From assembly GCA_022562335.1 (NCBI GenBank), contig JADFPM010000026.1, positions 1 to 16,821 of the forward strand: a stretch of DNA of 16,821 bases. The letters run 5' to 3'. Position numbers and translations under genes: made by a program. The notes below the pieces were generated by a model. It worked only from the letters and a program-made list of their open reading frames with translations. It was not told where the DNA came from and made no database searches. Positions 1 through 7,520 of the stretch are shown one piece after another (the first letter of the stretch is position 1; every line of letters begins with the position of its first letter). The stretch comes from Chloroflexota bacterium. Its GTDB lineage: Bacteria > Chloroflexota > Dehalococcoidia > Lucifugimonadales > UBA3495.

Positions 1-1
1 C

Positions 2-1132
2 CGAGCTATTGCTTTTGCCGAAAACATGAACCGCTCTTTAATAGAATCCGAATCCCAGCGCGACCAGATGTTCGAGCTCTCCCAAGACTTAATCATTACC
101 GCCGGCCGCGACGGCCTGTTTGCCTTCGTTAGCGGTGCGGCGAAACCCATACTGGGCCGTGAGCCAACTGCGATGATGGGGGCCCCGTTTTTGGACTTCA
201 TTCATCCCGATGACCGCGATAAGGTTGCCCAAGCGACCGAATCCATTTTCAAGGGGGAGACCCTAAACGCCTTCGAGGTTCGCTTTCTTCGCGAGGATGG
301 CAGCGCTGTTTGGATGGAGTGGAACGCGCTTCTACTCCCTGAGCCATCGCCACTGGTCTTCGCTGTTGGTCGAGACATAACCGAAAGGCGAGAAATAGAC
401 CGTTTGAAAGACGAGTTTATCTCGGTGGCCTCGCATGAGCTTAGAACGCCCGTTACCTCGATAAAGGGATTTATCGAGTTATTGCTGGAGGAGCAAACCG
501 GCCCTCTGAACCAAGAGCAAATGCAATTTTTGGAGGCGATCAACCGAAACACGGTTCGCCTCGAGAGGTTGGTAAACGATCTTCTCGATGTTTCCAGGCT
601 GGATACCGCTATGGTCGGGCTGGAGCGCTCAGAATTTCCAGTTTTTGAGGCAATTCAACAAGTAGTGTCTGAGATGCAATCGGAAATTGAGACCAAGGGC
701 TTGGACCTAAAAATCGGCGATGCCTCGGTTGATGCCGTCATCGATGCAGACAGAGGCCGCGTAGTCCAAATCTTAACCAACTTGCTGAGTAACGCTATAA
801 AATACAGCCCTCCGGGATCGACCATTGACATAGAGGCGGAGACTGATGTTGACATGGAGCCCATGGTGCAGGTTTCCATTCGGGACCAAGGTCCCGGAAT
901 CGCTCCGGGAGAAGCGGAAAGGCTGTTTGAGAAGTATTACAGAGCGGATAATTCGACCACCAGATCTACGACGGGCACGGGGCTTGGGCTTGCGATCACC
1001 AAAGCGCTGGTAGAACTTCACGGCGGAAAGATCTGGGTGGAAAGCGAGCAAGGACACGGCTCAACATTCATCTTTACCCTACCCAAGGGCTCAACTAAAA
1101 CCAGTGCTGTGAGCATCGGGGATGAGCCATAA
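2..1132 (+). CDS. PAS-domain sensor histidine kinase, 5' end outside window
   Basis: Sensor kinase of a two-component system that autophosphorylates on histidine and passes phosphate to a response regulator. Counting from the first visible ATG (base 26), a PAS fold spans about residues 12-122, ending in the typical GRDITERR PAC end. The HisKA dimerisation helix follows with H-box SHELRTPVTS (H137), then the HATPase_c domain: N-box around N252/N256, D287-x-G-x-G291, and GTGLGLA at 317-323. No transmembrane segment is visible in this part. The frame stays open upstream of base 26 to the window edge (RAIAFAEN), and there is no Shine-Dalgarno before the ATG, so the gene most likely starts outside, perhaps with a further sensory domain. 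The stop is TAA. No response regulator is adjacent in the window. The ligand cannot be told from the sequence. Confidence is high for family and low for the true start. Confidence 0.93.
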   Translation, partial: RAIAFAENMNRSLIESESQRDQMFELSQDLIITAGRDGLFAFVSGAAKPILGREPTAMMGAPFLDFIHPDDRDKVAQATESIFKGETLNAFEVRFLREDGSAVWMEWNALLLPEPSPLVFAVGRDITERREIDRLKDEFISVASHELRTPVTSIKGFIELLLEEQTGPLNQEQMQFLEAINRNTVRLERLVNDLLDVSRLDTAMVGLERSEFPVFEAIQQVVSEMQSEIETKGLDLKIGDASVDAVIDADRGRVVQILTNLLSNAIKYSPPGSTIDIEAETDVDMEPMVQVSIRDQGPGIAPGEAERLFEKYYRADNSTTRSTTGTGLGLAITKALVELHGGKIWVESEQGHGSTFIFTLPKGSTKTSAVSIGDEP

Positions 1133-1230
1133 TTGAAACCGGATTGAACGCCACCAACACCGCCAGCCCGTGTTTCCTCCGCAAATCTTAAGGACCAACC
1201 GGCGTAGAAGCGTCGTCATTCTTTGTGGTA

Positions 1231-1254
1231 CCGGTGCCAACCGGCATGTTTTTC
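1231..1254 (+). terminator. Possible weak terminator after the histidine kinase
   Basis: A 5-bp stem CCGGT / ACCGG with loop GCCA is followed by CATGTTTTTC, giving a short stem with a run of five T about 100 bases after the kinase stop. An alternative TGCC-AACC-GGCA stem overlaps it. The stem is short, so the call is tentative. Confidence 0.35.
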
Positions 1255-1513
1255 TCAGGCGGAGGTTGACCATCCCGCCTGCCCACCTCAAGCGGGTGGA
1301 GACCAGCACCTCGTCTCTGCCAACTAAAACCCGGCCGCGAGCCCACTTAGGTCCGCCAACAGCTTCGGAAATCCACTAAACAGGTGGGACTCATCCTTGC
1401 TCGAACCGTGTAGTAACTAAAACTGCCTCCCCTGATTTGACCATCGCCTCCAAATCGAAGAGCGGCAGAAACCCAGGCCTCGGTTTGATTCCAACGATCT
1501 CGGCAATTTTCAT

Positions 1514-1777
1514 GAGCTTGTCGAACCACGACGGCGGGTCAGCAGCTACTTCGGCCCATTGCGCCAGACCCCTATAAAGAACCTTCCTTCGACAGGCCCA
1601 CGATGAGCGGTTTTGGTGGTTGGGGATGGATTTCAGCATGCGCACGGTTCACCCCACCGGCCGGTTTCGCCGTCGTTGAGGATAGGGTGATCGATCAAAG
1701 CGTGCTCCGTTCATGGTGATCCTGTCGTCCTTCCGCGGAAGGATCAAGACAGGCCTGTCGAACCACAATGGCGGCCC
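1514..1777. repeat. Three REP-like dispersed repeat copies
   Basis: Bases 1518-1535 and 1755-1772 share GTCGAACCAC followed by RAYGGCGG, in the same orientation. Bases 1586-1610 carry a related sequence in the opposite orientation (CTTCGACAGGCCCACGATGA, then GCGG). Such GTCGAA/TTCGAC-containing short repeats are typical of intergenic REP-like families scattered through many bacterial genomes. I infer the same here from copy number within one spacer; a genome-wide count would be needed to confirm. Confidence 0.45.
1721..1753. repeat. Nested inverted repeat with 16-bp perfect palindrome
   Basis: TCCTTCCGCGGAAGGA (1728-1743) is a perfect palindrome. It is flanked by CCTGTC (1721-1726) and its complement GACAGG (1748-1753), so the whole can fold into one long hairpin with a small internal loop. 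Its place between convergent genes fits a bidirectional transcription end or a REP-type stem-loop. There is no T-run on either side. Confidence 0.5.
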
Positions 1778-1786
1778 TTAAACCAA

Positions 1787-1816
1787 CGCCGGCCTACCGC
1801 CGGCCTACCGCCGGCC
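1787..1816. repeat. 11-bp tandem repeat overlapping the mutL stop codon
   Basis: The unit CGCCGGCCTAC occurs twice in tandem (1787-1797, 1798-1808), followed by a partial third copy CGCCGGCC (1809-1816). The mutL TAG stop (1805-1807) lies inside the second copy, so copy-number change could alter the very end of MutL. Confidence 0.75.
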
Positions 1817-3544
1817 GAACTCCCGCTCCATGTGGGAAGAGCTGAAATGGATCATGGTGGGACGGCCGTGGGGACAGGTGTGGGGATTTTCGGCCGCCTC
1901 CAACTGCTCCAACAGAGCCCGCATCTCGCCTTCGGTAAGGCTCTTGCCGGCCCGGATCGCGCCGTGGCAGGCGATAGACGCGGCCAGAACATCCTCTTGC
2001 TGCCGCAGCAACCCTTCAAAGGCCACCATGTCCAGCACGTCCAGCAGCGACTTTCCAGGGTCTTGAGAGGTAAATATGGCGGGCACCGCCCGCAGCAGGT
2101 AGCTGTTGTCCCCGAAATGCTCCACGGCGAACCCGTAGTCCTCCAAATGTCCGCCATGTTCCCGCAGAACATCCACCTGGGCCGGTGACAACTCCACCGT
2201 TACCGGTTCCAACAGGGGTTGGGACAGGGATCCCTTCGTTGGTGAATCTTGGCGCAACCGGTCGAACAACACCCTCTCGTGGGCGGCGTGCTGGTCCACC
2301 AGAAACATCCCTTCCGGACCTTCCGCGACGATGTAGGTCAACTTGAGTTGGCCCACCACCTTGAGGGCCGGCGCCGCGGGCCTGGGCGTGGCTGGATCAA
2401 AGGTTTGGGATTGAGCCGGGTAGGGCACGGCGTGGCCCCCACTGCCTGGTCCCCGGCCGCTTTGGCCGCCGAAAGATATCCGCGGGAAAAAAGACGGCGC
2501 CGCCGCCTCTTGGCCGGGTATGGGCGAGGGCGGCCGCATCTGGGGCACGGGAGAATCAGCCACCAGCACCGCCCTGACCGCCCGTTGCAGCGTGGAAAAG
2601 GCCTTGCCTTCCTGATGGAAACGTATCTCCCGCTTGGAGGGATGGGAGTTGACATCCACCTGGCTGTAGGGGATGTCCAGGTTCAACGCCGCCAGGGGAA
2701 ATCGCCTTTCCGGCAGCAGGCCGTGGTAGGCCTCTTCCAGGGCAAATGACAGCATCCGGCTCTGGATCCAACGCCGGTTGACGAAAAAGGTCATGTGGGT
2801 GCGGTTGGCCCGGTTCAACCCGGGAGGGCTGATGAAGCCGTCCACCCGATAGCCCGACTCGGCATCCTCTCCGTGGACGTCCAGCATCTGTTCCGCCACG
2901 TCCGCGCCGTAAACCGCGGCCAGGGCATCTTTGGGACTGCCGCTGCCGGAGGTGAGCAGCTGTTGCTTGCCATCTACGGCCAGCTGAAACCGGGTCTGCG
3001 GATAGGCCAGGGCATAGCGGCTCACCAGTTCCTGGACCCGGGATGTTTCGGTGGAGATGGTGCGCAGGAATTTACGGCGGGCGGGAAGGTTGCCGAAAAG
3101 GTCGGACACCGTGACCGACGTGCCTACCGCCGCACCCTGGGGCCCGGAATGGGTGAAAGTGCCCCATTCAAGATGCACCGTGTGGCCGGCTTCGGCTTCG
3201 GCAGGGCGGGTGGTCAGTATCAGATTGGAGACGGCGGCCATGCTGGGCAGGGCTTCACCCCGGAAACCCAGGGTGCTCATGGCCTCCAATTGCTCTTGGC
3301 TGTCCAGCTTGCTGGTGGCGTGCCGCTGGAAGGCCAGCTCCACCTGGTCCACGGGAATACCGCAGCCATCGTCGGTGATGCGTATCTGCTGGATGCCGCC
3401 GCCCTGGATCTCAACGGTGATCTGAGAGGCGCCGGCGTCCAGCGAGTTCTCCACCAGCTCTTTGACCACCGACGCGGGGCGTTCCACCACTTCGCCGGCG
3501 GCGATCTTGCCGGCCAGGTCCGCCGGAAGCACCTTTATGGGCAT
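1805..3544 (-). CDS. mutL: DNA mismatch repair protein MutL, endonuclease type
   Basis: MutL couples MutS mismatch recognition to strand removal. At 579 residues it has normal length. The N-terminal GHKL ATPase shows the conserved E29/E32-N33 helix (ELVENSLDAGA), DDGCGI at 58-63, RHATSK at 74-79 and TLGFRGEAL at 91-99. A Pro/Gly-rich linker covers roughly 325-395. The C-terminal domain carries nicking-endonuclease motifs: DQHAAHE at 417-423, the ACHGAIRAGK motif around C526, CPHGRP at 557-562 and a terminal EFGRR. The second acidic residue of the DQHA(X)2E(X)4E motif is Asp rather than Glu. An active nuclease implies methyl-independent repair, unlike E. coli. The ATG start has AAGG about 7 bases upstream, overlapping the stop of the HAD gene 9 bases before it, so the two are probably cotranslated. 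mutS lies upstream in the same orientation. Confidence 0.97.
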   Translation of the reverse strand: MPIKVLPADLAGKIAAGEVVERPASVVKELVENSLDAGASQITVEIQGGGIQQIRITDDGCGIPVDQVELAFQRHATSKLDSQEQLEAMSTLGFRGEALPSMAAVSNLILTTRPAEAEAGHTVHLEWGTFTHSGPQGAAVGTSVTVSDLFGNLPARRKFLRTISTETSRVQELVSRYALAYPQTRFQLAVDGKQQLLTSGSGSPKDALAAVYGADVAEQMLDVHGEDAESGYRVDGFISPPGLNRANRTHMTFFVNRRWIQSRMLSFALEEAYHGLLPERRFPLAALNLDIPYSQVDVNSHPSKREIRFHQEGKAFSTLQRAVRAVLVADSPVPQMRPPSPIPGQEAAAPSFFPRISFGGQSGRGPGSGGHAVPYPAQSQTFDPATPRPAAPALKVVGQLKLTYIVAEGPEGMFLVDQHAAHERVLFDRLRQDSPTKGSLSQPLLEPVTVELSPAQVDVLREHGGHLEDYGFAVEHFGDNSYLLRAVPAIFTSQDPGKSLLDVLDMVAFEGLLRQQEDVLAASIACHGAIRAGKSLTEGEMRALLEQLEAAENPHTCPHGRPTMIHFSSSHMEREFGRR

Positions 3545-3553
3545 GGCTTTGCC

Positions 3554-3991
3554 TTAAAAAAGAGGTACTGTGGAACCCTTGGCCCGGTACTGCTTGTCTT
3601 CGGAAGTTCCCGTGGCGATGAAGTCGCGGACGATGCGGTAGATGCGGTCCATCTCCTGGTCGAAGCTGCGCTTGAAGAAGTAGGGGGGCACCCAGACACC
3701 GCCGAAAGCGGCAACGACTTCGGGGTAATCGTCGATGACGAATTCCGGCTCAAAGGGTACGCCCAACTCGTCCAATCGCTCGTGAAAATGGTGGGTCGGT
3801 TTCTCGTAGACTCCGCTGATCAGGGGTTTGAGGTTGTGCTTTTCCACCACTTCCCACCGTTCCCCCATGCCGGACCAGATGTATATTTCGTTGCCGTCGT
3901 CTTTGAGCTGGGTCAGGGTTTCGATGGTGCCCGGCCTTAGACTATCGTCCAGGCCCAAGATGGTGTAATCGACATCGAAAAATATCTTCAT
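3554..3991 (-). CDS. HAD-like hydrolase, small phosphatase-type
   Basis: This 145-residue protein has the core motifs of the haloacid dehalogenase superfamily: motif I D6-V-D8-Y-T10 (nucleophile and acid/base aspartates), motif II IWSG with S40, a likely motif III lysine at K64 and motif IV VIDDYPE with D87/D88. It has little or no cap domain, as in small phosphatases and polynucleotide-kinase-type phosphatases. The substrate cannot be assigned. It ends 9 bases before mutL. The Shine-Dalgarno is poor (an AAGGA about 14 bases before the ATG). Upstream lies an AT-rich stretch with two nested dyads that could control the HAD-mutL pair. The superfamily is sure and the reaction on a phosphate ester likely; a role in repair is only suggested by position. 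Confidence 0.85.
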   Translation of the reverse strand: MKIFFDVDYTILGLDDSLRPGTIETLTQLKDDGNEIYIWSGMGERWEVVEKHNLKPLISGVYEKPTHHFHERLDELGVPFEPEFVIDDYPEVVAAFGGVWVPPYFFKRSFDQEMDRIYRIVRDFIATGTSEDKQYRAKGSTVPLF

Positions 3992-4052
3992 TTACGAGAG
4001 CAAGTCCTTTTTTTGCGAGCCGGCATCGGTGCCGTAGCCACCGGTCGACAAC

Positions 4053-4090
4053 ATAATGTTAGACATTATATCGTAACGAAGGCTACGATA
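4053..4090. promoter_or_regulatory. Two adjoining dyads upstream of the HAD-mutL pair
   Basis: ATAATGT-TAG-ACATTAT (4053-4069) is a perfect 7-bp inverted repeat. It is joined directly to TATCGTA-(8 bases)-TACGATA (4069-4075 and 4084-4090), a second perfect 7-bp inverted repeat. They sit in an AT-rich island about 60-100 bases upstream of the HAD start. This geometry suits a repressor operator over a promoter, but no matching regulator is encoded nearby. Confidence 0.45.
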
Positions 4091-4189
4091 ACATGCCAAC
4101 CACCGGCCAAGATTGGCCCTTATTCCCATCACGGGGTCACGCACGGCGCCACGGGGTCCGCATGCCAGTGGTCCGAGCCCCGGCTCCAG

Positions 4190-4561
4190 CTAGCCTGGAC
4201 CCTGCAGCGCGGCTTCCATGATTTTCAAACTGGCGCCCACCACCAGTTTGTCGCCGATCCGCACCAGCGGTCTGCGGATCAACCTGGGCTCCTGGAGCAT
4301 CAACTCCATCATCCGGCTTTCAGGCAGGTCCTGTCCGTCCAGGCCCAACTTTTTCAGGCTTGGGCTGCGCCGGGCAAACAGGCCGCCCAAGCCCTCTCCC
4401 GGCCCCAAGACCTGGGCCAAGTCCTGCAATTCATCCCGGCTAAACGGGTCTTTGAAGAAGTCCCGCTCTTCGACTTCCATACCTTTCTGTAAGAGCAACT
4501 CTCTTACCTTGCGGCAGGACGATCAACTGCGCCACCAGTAGAGTGTGACCTTGTCGCTCAT
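4190..4561 (-). CDS. ArsC/Spx-like selenoprotein (in-frame TGA read as Sec13)
   Basis: Read from the ATG at 4561 (Shine-Dalgarno GGAGAGG, 5 bases spacing) the gene encodes 123 residues, with an in-frame TGA at 4523-4525. The start MSDKVTLYWWRS, then U13-S-S-C16-R-K-V-R, matches the thioredoxin-fold opening of ArsC/Spx/YffB proteins, where a CxxC follows strand 1 (Spx: CTSCRKAR). The TGA thus replaces the nucleophilic cysteine. Homology continues after it: an EERDFFKDPFSRDEL segment (about 30-44), and RLIRRPLVR (93-101) followed by VVG, the family's arginine-containing loop. A SECIS-like hairpin lies 22 bases after the TGA. Without readthrough only a TTG-started fragment lacking strand 1 would be made, which I consider unlikely. 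Family members reduce arsenate or control thiol-disulfide state; which applies is unknown. It lies between mutS and the HAD gene. A TATACA at 4591-4596 could be a -10 box. Confidence 0.85.
4489..4507 (-). promoter_or_regulatory. SECIS-like hairpin of the ArsC/Spx-like selenoprotein
   Basis: On the minus strand GTAAGAG (4507-4501), loop AGTTG (4500-4496) and CTCTTAC (4495-4489) form a perfect 7-bp stem. The loop begins 22 bases after the TGA and has G in its second position followed by U. These values fall within the range generally described for bacterial SECIS elements read by SelB. Lower-stem pairing (CC/GG) is possible but imperfect. Confidence 0.7.
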
Positions 4562-4695
4562 ATCAACCTCTCCATTCCAAATGCCCTAGATGTATAACCC
4601 GCCGTCGCGTGGCCCAGGCAGGATCAGGGTGAGCGGGGTTGGACTCCATACACCTCAAGAGAGGCCTTTGTGGAATCACATTTTGAAAGGTCATC

Positions 4696-7386
4696 CTAGT
4701 CCTGGACGGGATGCCCCGCCCCATCCCCGCCGGCCTCGCGTAATTGCTCCTGCAGCTGGTAGAGTTTATTGATGGCTTCCAGAGGGGTCAGATTTGGAAT
4801 ATCCAATCCGCGCAACTGTTCGGCCATGGCATCGGCGGGATTGAATAATCGCATCTGCTGGGCCGGAGCGGCTTTTTTCTTGCCCTTGCCGGGGCTCTTT
4901 TCCCACCGGCTGTCCCGTTCCAGGTCTTCCAGCACCTCCCAGGCCCGGTTCACCACTCCCCTGGGCAACCCGGCCAGTTGGGCCACGTGCACGCCGTAGC
5001 TTTTGTCCGCTCCGCCGGGCACGATCCGGTGCAAGAACACCACATCACCGGCCTCTTCGGCCACGGCCACGCTGAAGTTGCGCACCCCCGGCAGGATGGA
5101 GGCCAGGTCGGTCAGCTCGTGATAGTGGGTGGCGAACAGGGTCTTGCAACCCAGCCGAGGGTCGTTGTGCAGGTGTTCGATAACCGACCGGGCGATGGAC
5201 AGACCATCGTAGGTGCTGGTGCCGCGGCCAACTTCATCAAGGATCACCAGTGACCTGGATGTCGCCTGGTTCAGGATGGCGGCCGTCTCCACCATCTCCA
5301 CCATGAAGGTCGACTGGCCGGTGGCCAGGTCGTCTTGCAGGCCGACCCTGGTGAAGATACGGTCCACCAGCCCGATGGTGGCCTGGGATGCGGGAACGAA
5401 ACTGCCGATCTGAGCCATCAGGGTGATGATGGCCACCTGCCGGATATAGGTGGATTTCCCGGCCATGTTGGGCCCGGTGAGCACCACCACGGGGCATTCC
5501 CCGGTCACCAGGGTAACGTCGTTGGGAACGTAGGCCCCAGGGTCCAGCACCTGCTCCACCACGGGATGGCGGCCGGCCTGGATCGAAATGGCGTTGCCCA
5601 TATCCAATACGGGCCGTACGTATCCGTGATCCACCGCCACCTGGGCCAGGTTTGAAAAAACGTCGGCCTGCGCCACCGCCTCGGCCAGGGATTTGATGGC
5701 CTCTCCCGACTCGCCCACCTGGGAGCATACCCGGCGGTAGATGGCGCGCTCGGTCTCCTCGATCCGCTCCCTGGCCGTCAGCACCAGGGACTCGTATTCC
5801 TTCAGTTCGGGAACGATGTACCGCTCTGCGTGGGTCAGGGTCTGGCGGCGGATGTAGTCATCGGGCACCTGGGCGGAATGTACCTTGCTCACCTCGATGT
5901 AATAGCCAAACACCTGGTTGTAACCGACTTTCAGGCCCCGGATCCCCGTCCTATCCCGCTCCCGCTGTTCCAATCCGGCGATGAACCGGCGCGCGTCGCT
6001 GGCCCCGGATTTCAGTTCGTCCAATTCGGGAGCGAAGCCTTCCCGGATGACATTGCCGTCGCCCGGCGCGCCCGAAGGCTCGGGGACGATAGCGGTTTGG
6101 ATCAATGCGGTCACTTCGGGCAACGGCGTGAGTTGACGCCGGAGCCATTCCACCGCGCCGGCGGGCCGGTGCGCCGGTTCCTGAGGACCTGGCCCACCGT
6201 CATCTTCGGGATCGGCAGAAAGACGCCCTTCCGCCAGTAGCCCGGAAAGTTCCTCCACGGCCTCCAGACCGTGGGCCATGGCCACCAGGTCCCTGGGAAG
6301 CACGGTGCCCGCCTGCACCCGGTTCCGGATCCGTTCCAGGTCGGGTATCTTGCGCAGCAGAGCGGCCGTGTTGGCCCGGCGGACGGCATCCTGAAAGAAA
6401 TACTCCACCGCGTCCAACCGTTGGTCCAAGGGCTCGGTCTCCAGCAGCGGCTGGCCCAGCCAACGGCGCAGCAGGCGGCCGCCCATGGGCGTGCGGGTCT
6501 GGTCCAGGGTGGACAGCAACGACAGCTGCCCCGTGCCCCAGCGTCCGGCCTGAAACAACTCTAGATTCCGGCGGGTCTGCACATCCAGGGTCATGAAAGA
6601 CTGGGTGGAGTAGACCGACAGATTGGCCAGGGGCAGGCCGGTCTTTTTTTGGGTCTGGCCCAGATAGTGGAGGATGGCACCGGCGGCCCGGACCGCCAGG
6701 GGAAGGTCCTGGCAACCCAGGGACTCCAGAGATACCATCCCGTACTGGTCCAGAAGGTCCCTGGTGCAACTATCCAGGTCGAAGGACGATGGTTCCACCT
6801 GGGTAAGCATGCACCCCGGCATACCCTCCCCATTGGAGGCCCATAAAGGAGTCTGTTCCGCCGCCGGTGTCAGCGCCTCGGCGGCCCCGATCCTTTCCAG
6901 TTCCAACGCCAGGCGGCTGGATTCCAATTGGGTGGCGGCGAATTCGCCGGTGGAGATATCGACGTAAGCCAAACCGGCCAACCCGGTGGGGCTGGCATCC
7001 TCCACCACCGCGGCCAGGTAGTTGTTGGTGTTTTGCTCCAGGAGGGCCGGCTCGGTTACCGTTCCCGGCGTGACCACCCGGACCACGTCCCGGTCGACCA
7101 GGCCCTTCGATGTGGCGGGGTCTGAAAGCTGTTCGCAGATCGCCACCTTGTGTCCCCGCTTGATCAAACGGGCCAGGTAGTTCTCCAGAGAGTGGGCGGG
7201 CACTCCGGCCATGGGCACCCGGAGGTTTTTGCCCATGTTGCGGGAGGTGAGGGTTATCTCCAGTTCCTGTGCGGCGATGCGGGCGTCGTCGTCGAAGGTC
7301 TCGTAGAAATCCCCCAACCGAAACATGACGATGGCGTCGGGATAGGCGTGTTTGACCTTGAGATATTGGCGGCGGATCGGCGTCAC
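4696..7386 (-). CDS. mutS: DNA mismatch repair protein MutS
   Basis: Mismatch sensor of 896 residues, somewhat longer than E. coli MutS (853). The N-terminal mismatch-binding domain has GDFYETF with the wedge F27-x-E29. The lever/clamp region follows, with a low-complexity acidic/proline insert at about 388-410 that could account for part of the extra length. The ATPase shows Walker A TGPNMAGKST (637-646), the signature STFMVEM, Walker B LVILDEVGRGTSTYDG (713-728) and ATHYHEL (752-758). A C-terminal helical tail (AINKLYQLQEQLREA) is of the dimer-forming kind. The start is GTG at 7386, the first plausible start after an upstream in-frame stop, with GGTGG just before it. The stop is TAG. Clustering with mutL in one orientation supports a shared mismatch repair locus, with two small genes in between. 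Function is certain by family. Confidence 0.98.
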   Translation of the reverse strand: MTPIRRQYLKVKHAYPDAIVMFRLGDFYETFDDDARIAAQELEITLTSRNMGKNLRVPMAGVPAHSLENYLARLIKRGHKVAICEQLSDPATSKGLVDRDVVRVVTPGTVTEPALLEQNTNNYLAAVVEDASPTGLAGLAYVDISTGEFAATQLESSRLALELERIGAAEALTPAAEQTPLWASNGEGMPGCMLTQVEPSSFDLDSCTRDLLDQYGMVSLESLGCQDLPLAVRAAGAILHYLGQTQKKTGLPLANLSVYSTQSFMTLDVQTRRNLELFQAGRWGTGQLSLLSTLDQTRTPMGGRLLRRWLGQPLLETEPLDQRLDAVEYFFQDAVRRANTAALLRKIPDLERIRNRVQAGTVLPRDLVAMAHGLEAVEELSGLLAEGRLSADPEDDGGPGPQEPAHRPAGAVEWLRRQLTPLPEVTALIQTAIVPEPSGAPGDGNVIREGFAPELDELKSGASDARRFIAGLEQRERDRTGIRGLKVGYNQVFGYYIEVSKVHSAQVPDDYIRRQTLTHAERYIVPELKEYESLVLTARERIEETERAIYRRVCSQVGESGEAIKSLAEAVAQADVFSNLAQVAVDHGYVRPVLDMGNAISIQAGRHPVVEQVLDPGAYVPNDVTLVTGECPVVVLTGPNMAGKSTYIRQVAIITLMAQIGSFVPASQATIGLVDRIFTRVGLQDDLATGQSTFMVEMVETAAILNQATSRSLVILDEVGRGTSTYDGLSIARSVIEHLHNDPRLGCKTLFATHYHELTDLASILPGVRNFSVAVAEEAGDVVFLHRIVPGGADKSYGVHVAQLAGLPRGVVNRAWEVLEDLERDSRWEKSPGKGKKKAAPAQQMRLFNPADAMAEQLRGLDIPNLTPLEAINKLYQLQEQLREAGGDGAGHPVQD

Positions 7387-7427
7387 AAACCACCCACGAT
7401 CTAGTCGATTACGCCAGCAATTCTATC

Positions 7428-7460
7428 CCACGGGAGACCCTGGGGGAAGCACCCCCGTGG
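7428..7460. repeat. Competing stem-loops upstream of mutS
   Basis: CCACGGG (7428-7434) and CCCGTGG (7454-7460) form a 7-bp stem. An inner GGGGG (7442-7446) with CCCCC (7452-7456) forms a shorter alternative that shares three C with the outer stem. The site lies between the FNR-like gene and mutS. On the minus strand it could be a transcription end for the redox operon, though no T-run follows, or part of the mutS leader. Confidence 0.4.
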
Positions 7461-7520
7461 CAGTTTGATCTTTTGTGAGATATCCGCGGAAAAATGCCGT
7501 GCGGGAAATACCGTGAGGGC

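Larger units (their letters stand above)
1133..1804. other. Non-coding spacer between convergent genes
   Basis: This 672-base gap lies between the kinase (plus strand) and mutL (minus strand). Short open frames exist on both strands, but none has a good ribosome binding site, recognisable domain or family-like composition. What is visible is a possible terminator near 1231, three related REP-like sequences at 1514-1538, 1586-1620 and 1751-1777, a 16-bp palindrome at 1728-1743 and a tandem repeat at 1787-1816. Confidence 0.6.

Noticed and set aside
1391..1645. 84-codon open frame on the minus strand as a small gene
   Set aside because: It starts at a GTG without a Shine-Dalgarno, runs through two REP-like repeats and shows no domain.
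2795..3940. 381-codon open frame on the plus strand
   Set aside because: It is antisense to mutL and the HAD gene, both with clear family motifs; its translation is Gly/Val/His-rich without any domain, typical of a GC-rich shadow.
4190..4498. 102-residue protein with TTG start
   Set aside because: It lacks the first strand and redox motif of its family; extending through the TGA restores both with a better start and leader.
4523..4525. Global reassignment of TGA to an amino acid
   Set aside because: TGA ends the NuoF-like and FdhA-like genes at normal protein ends, so it still works as a stop here.
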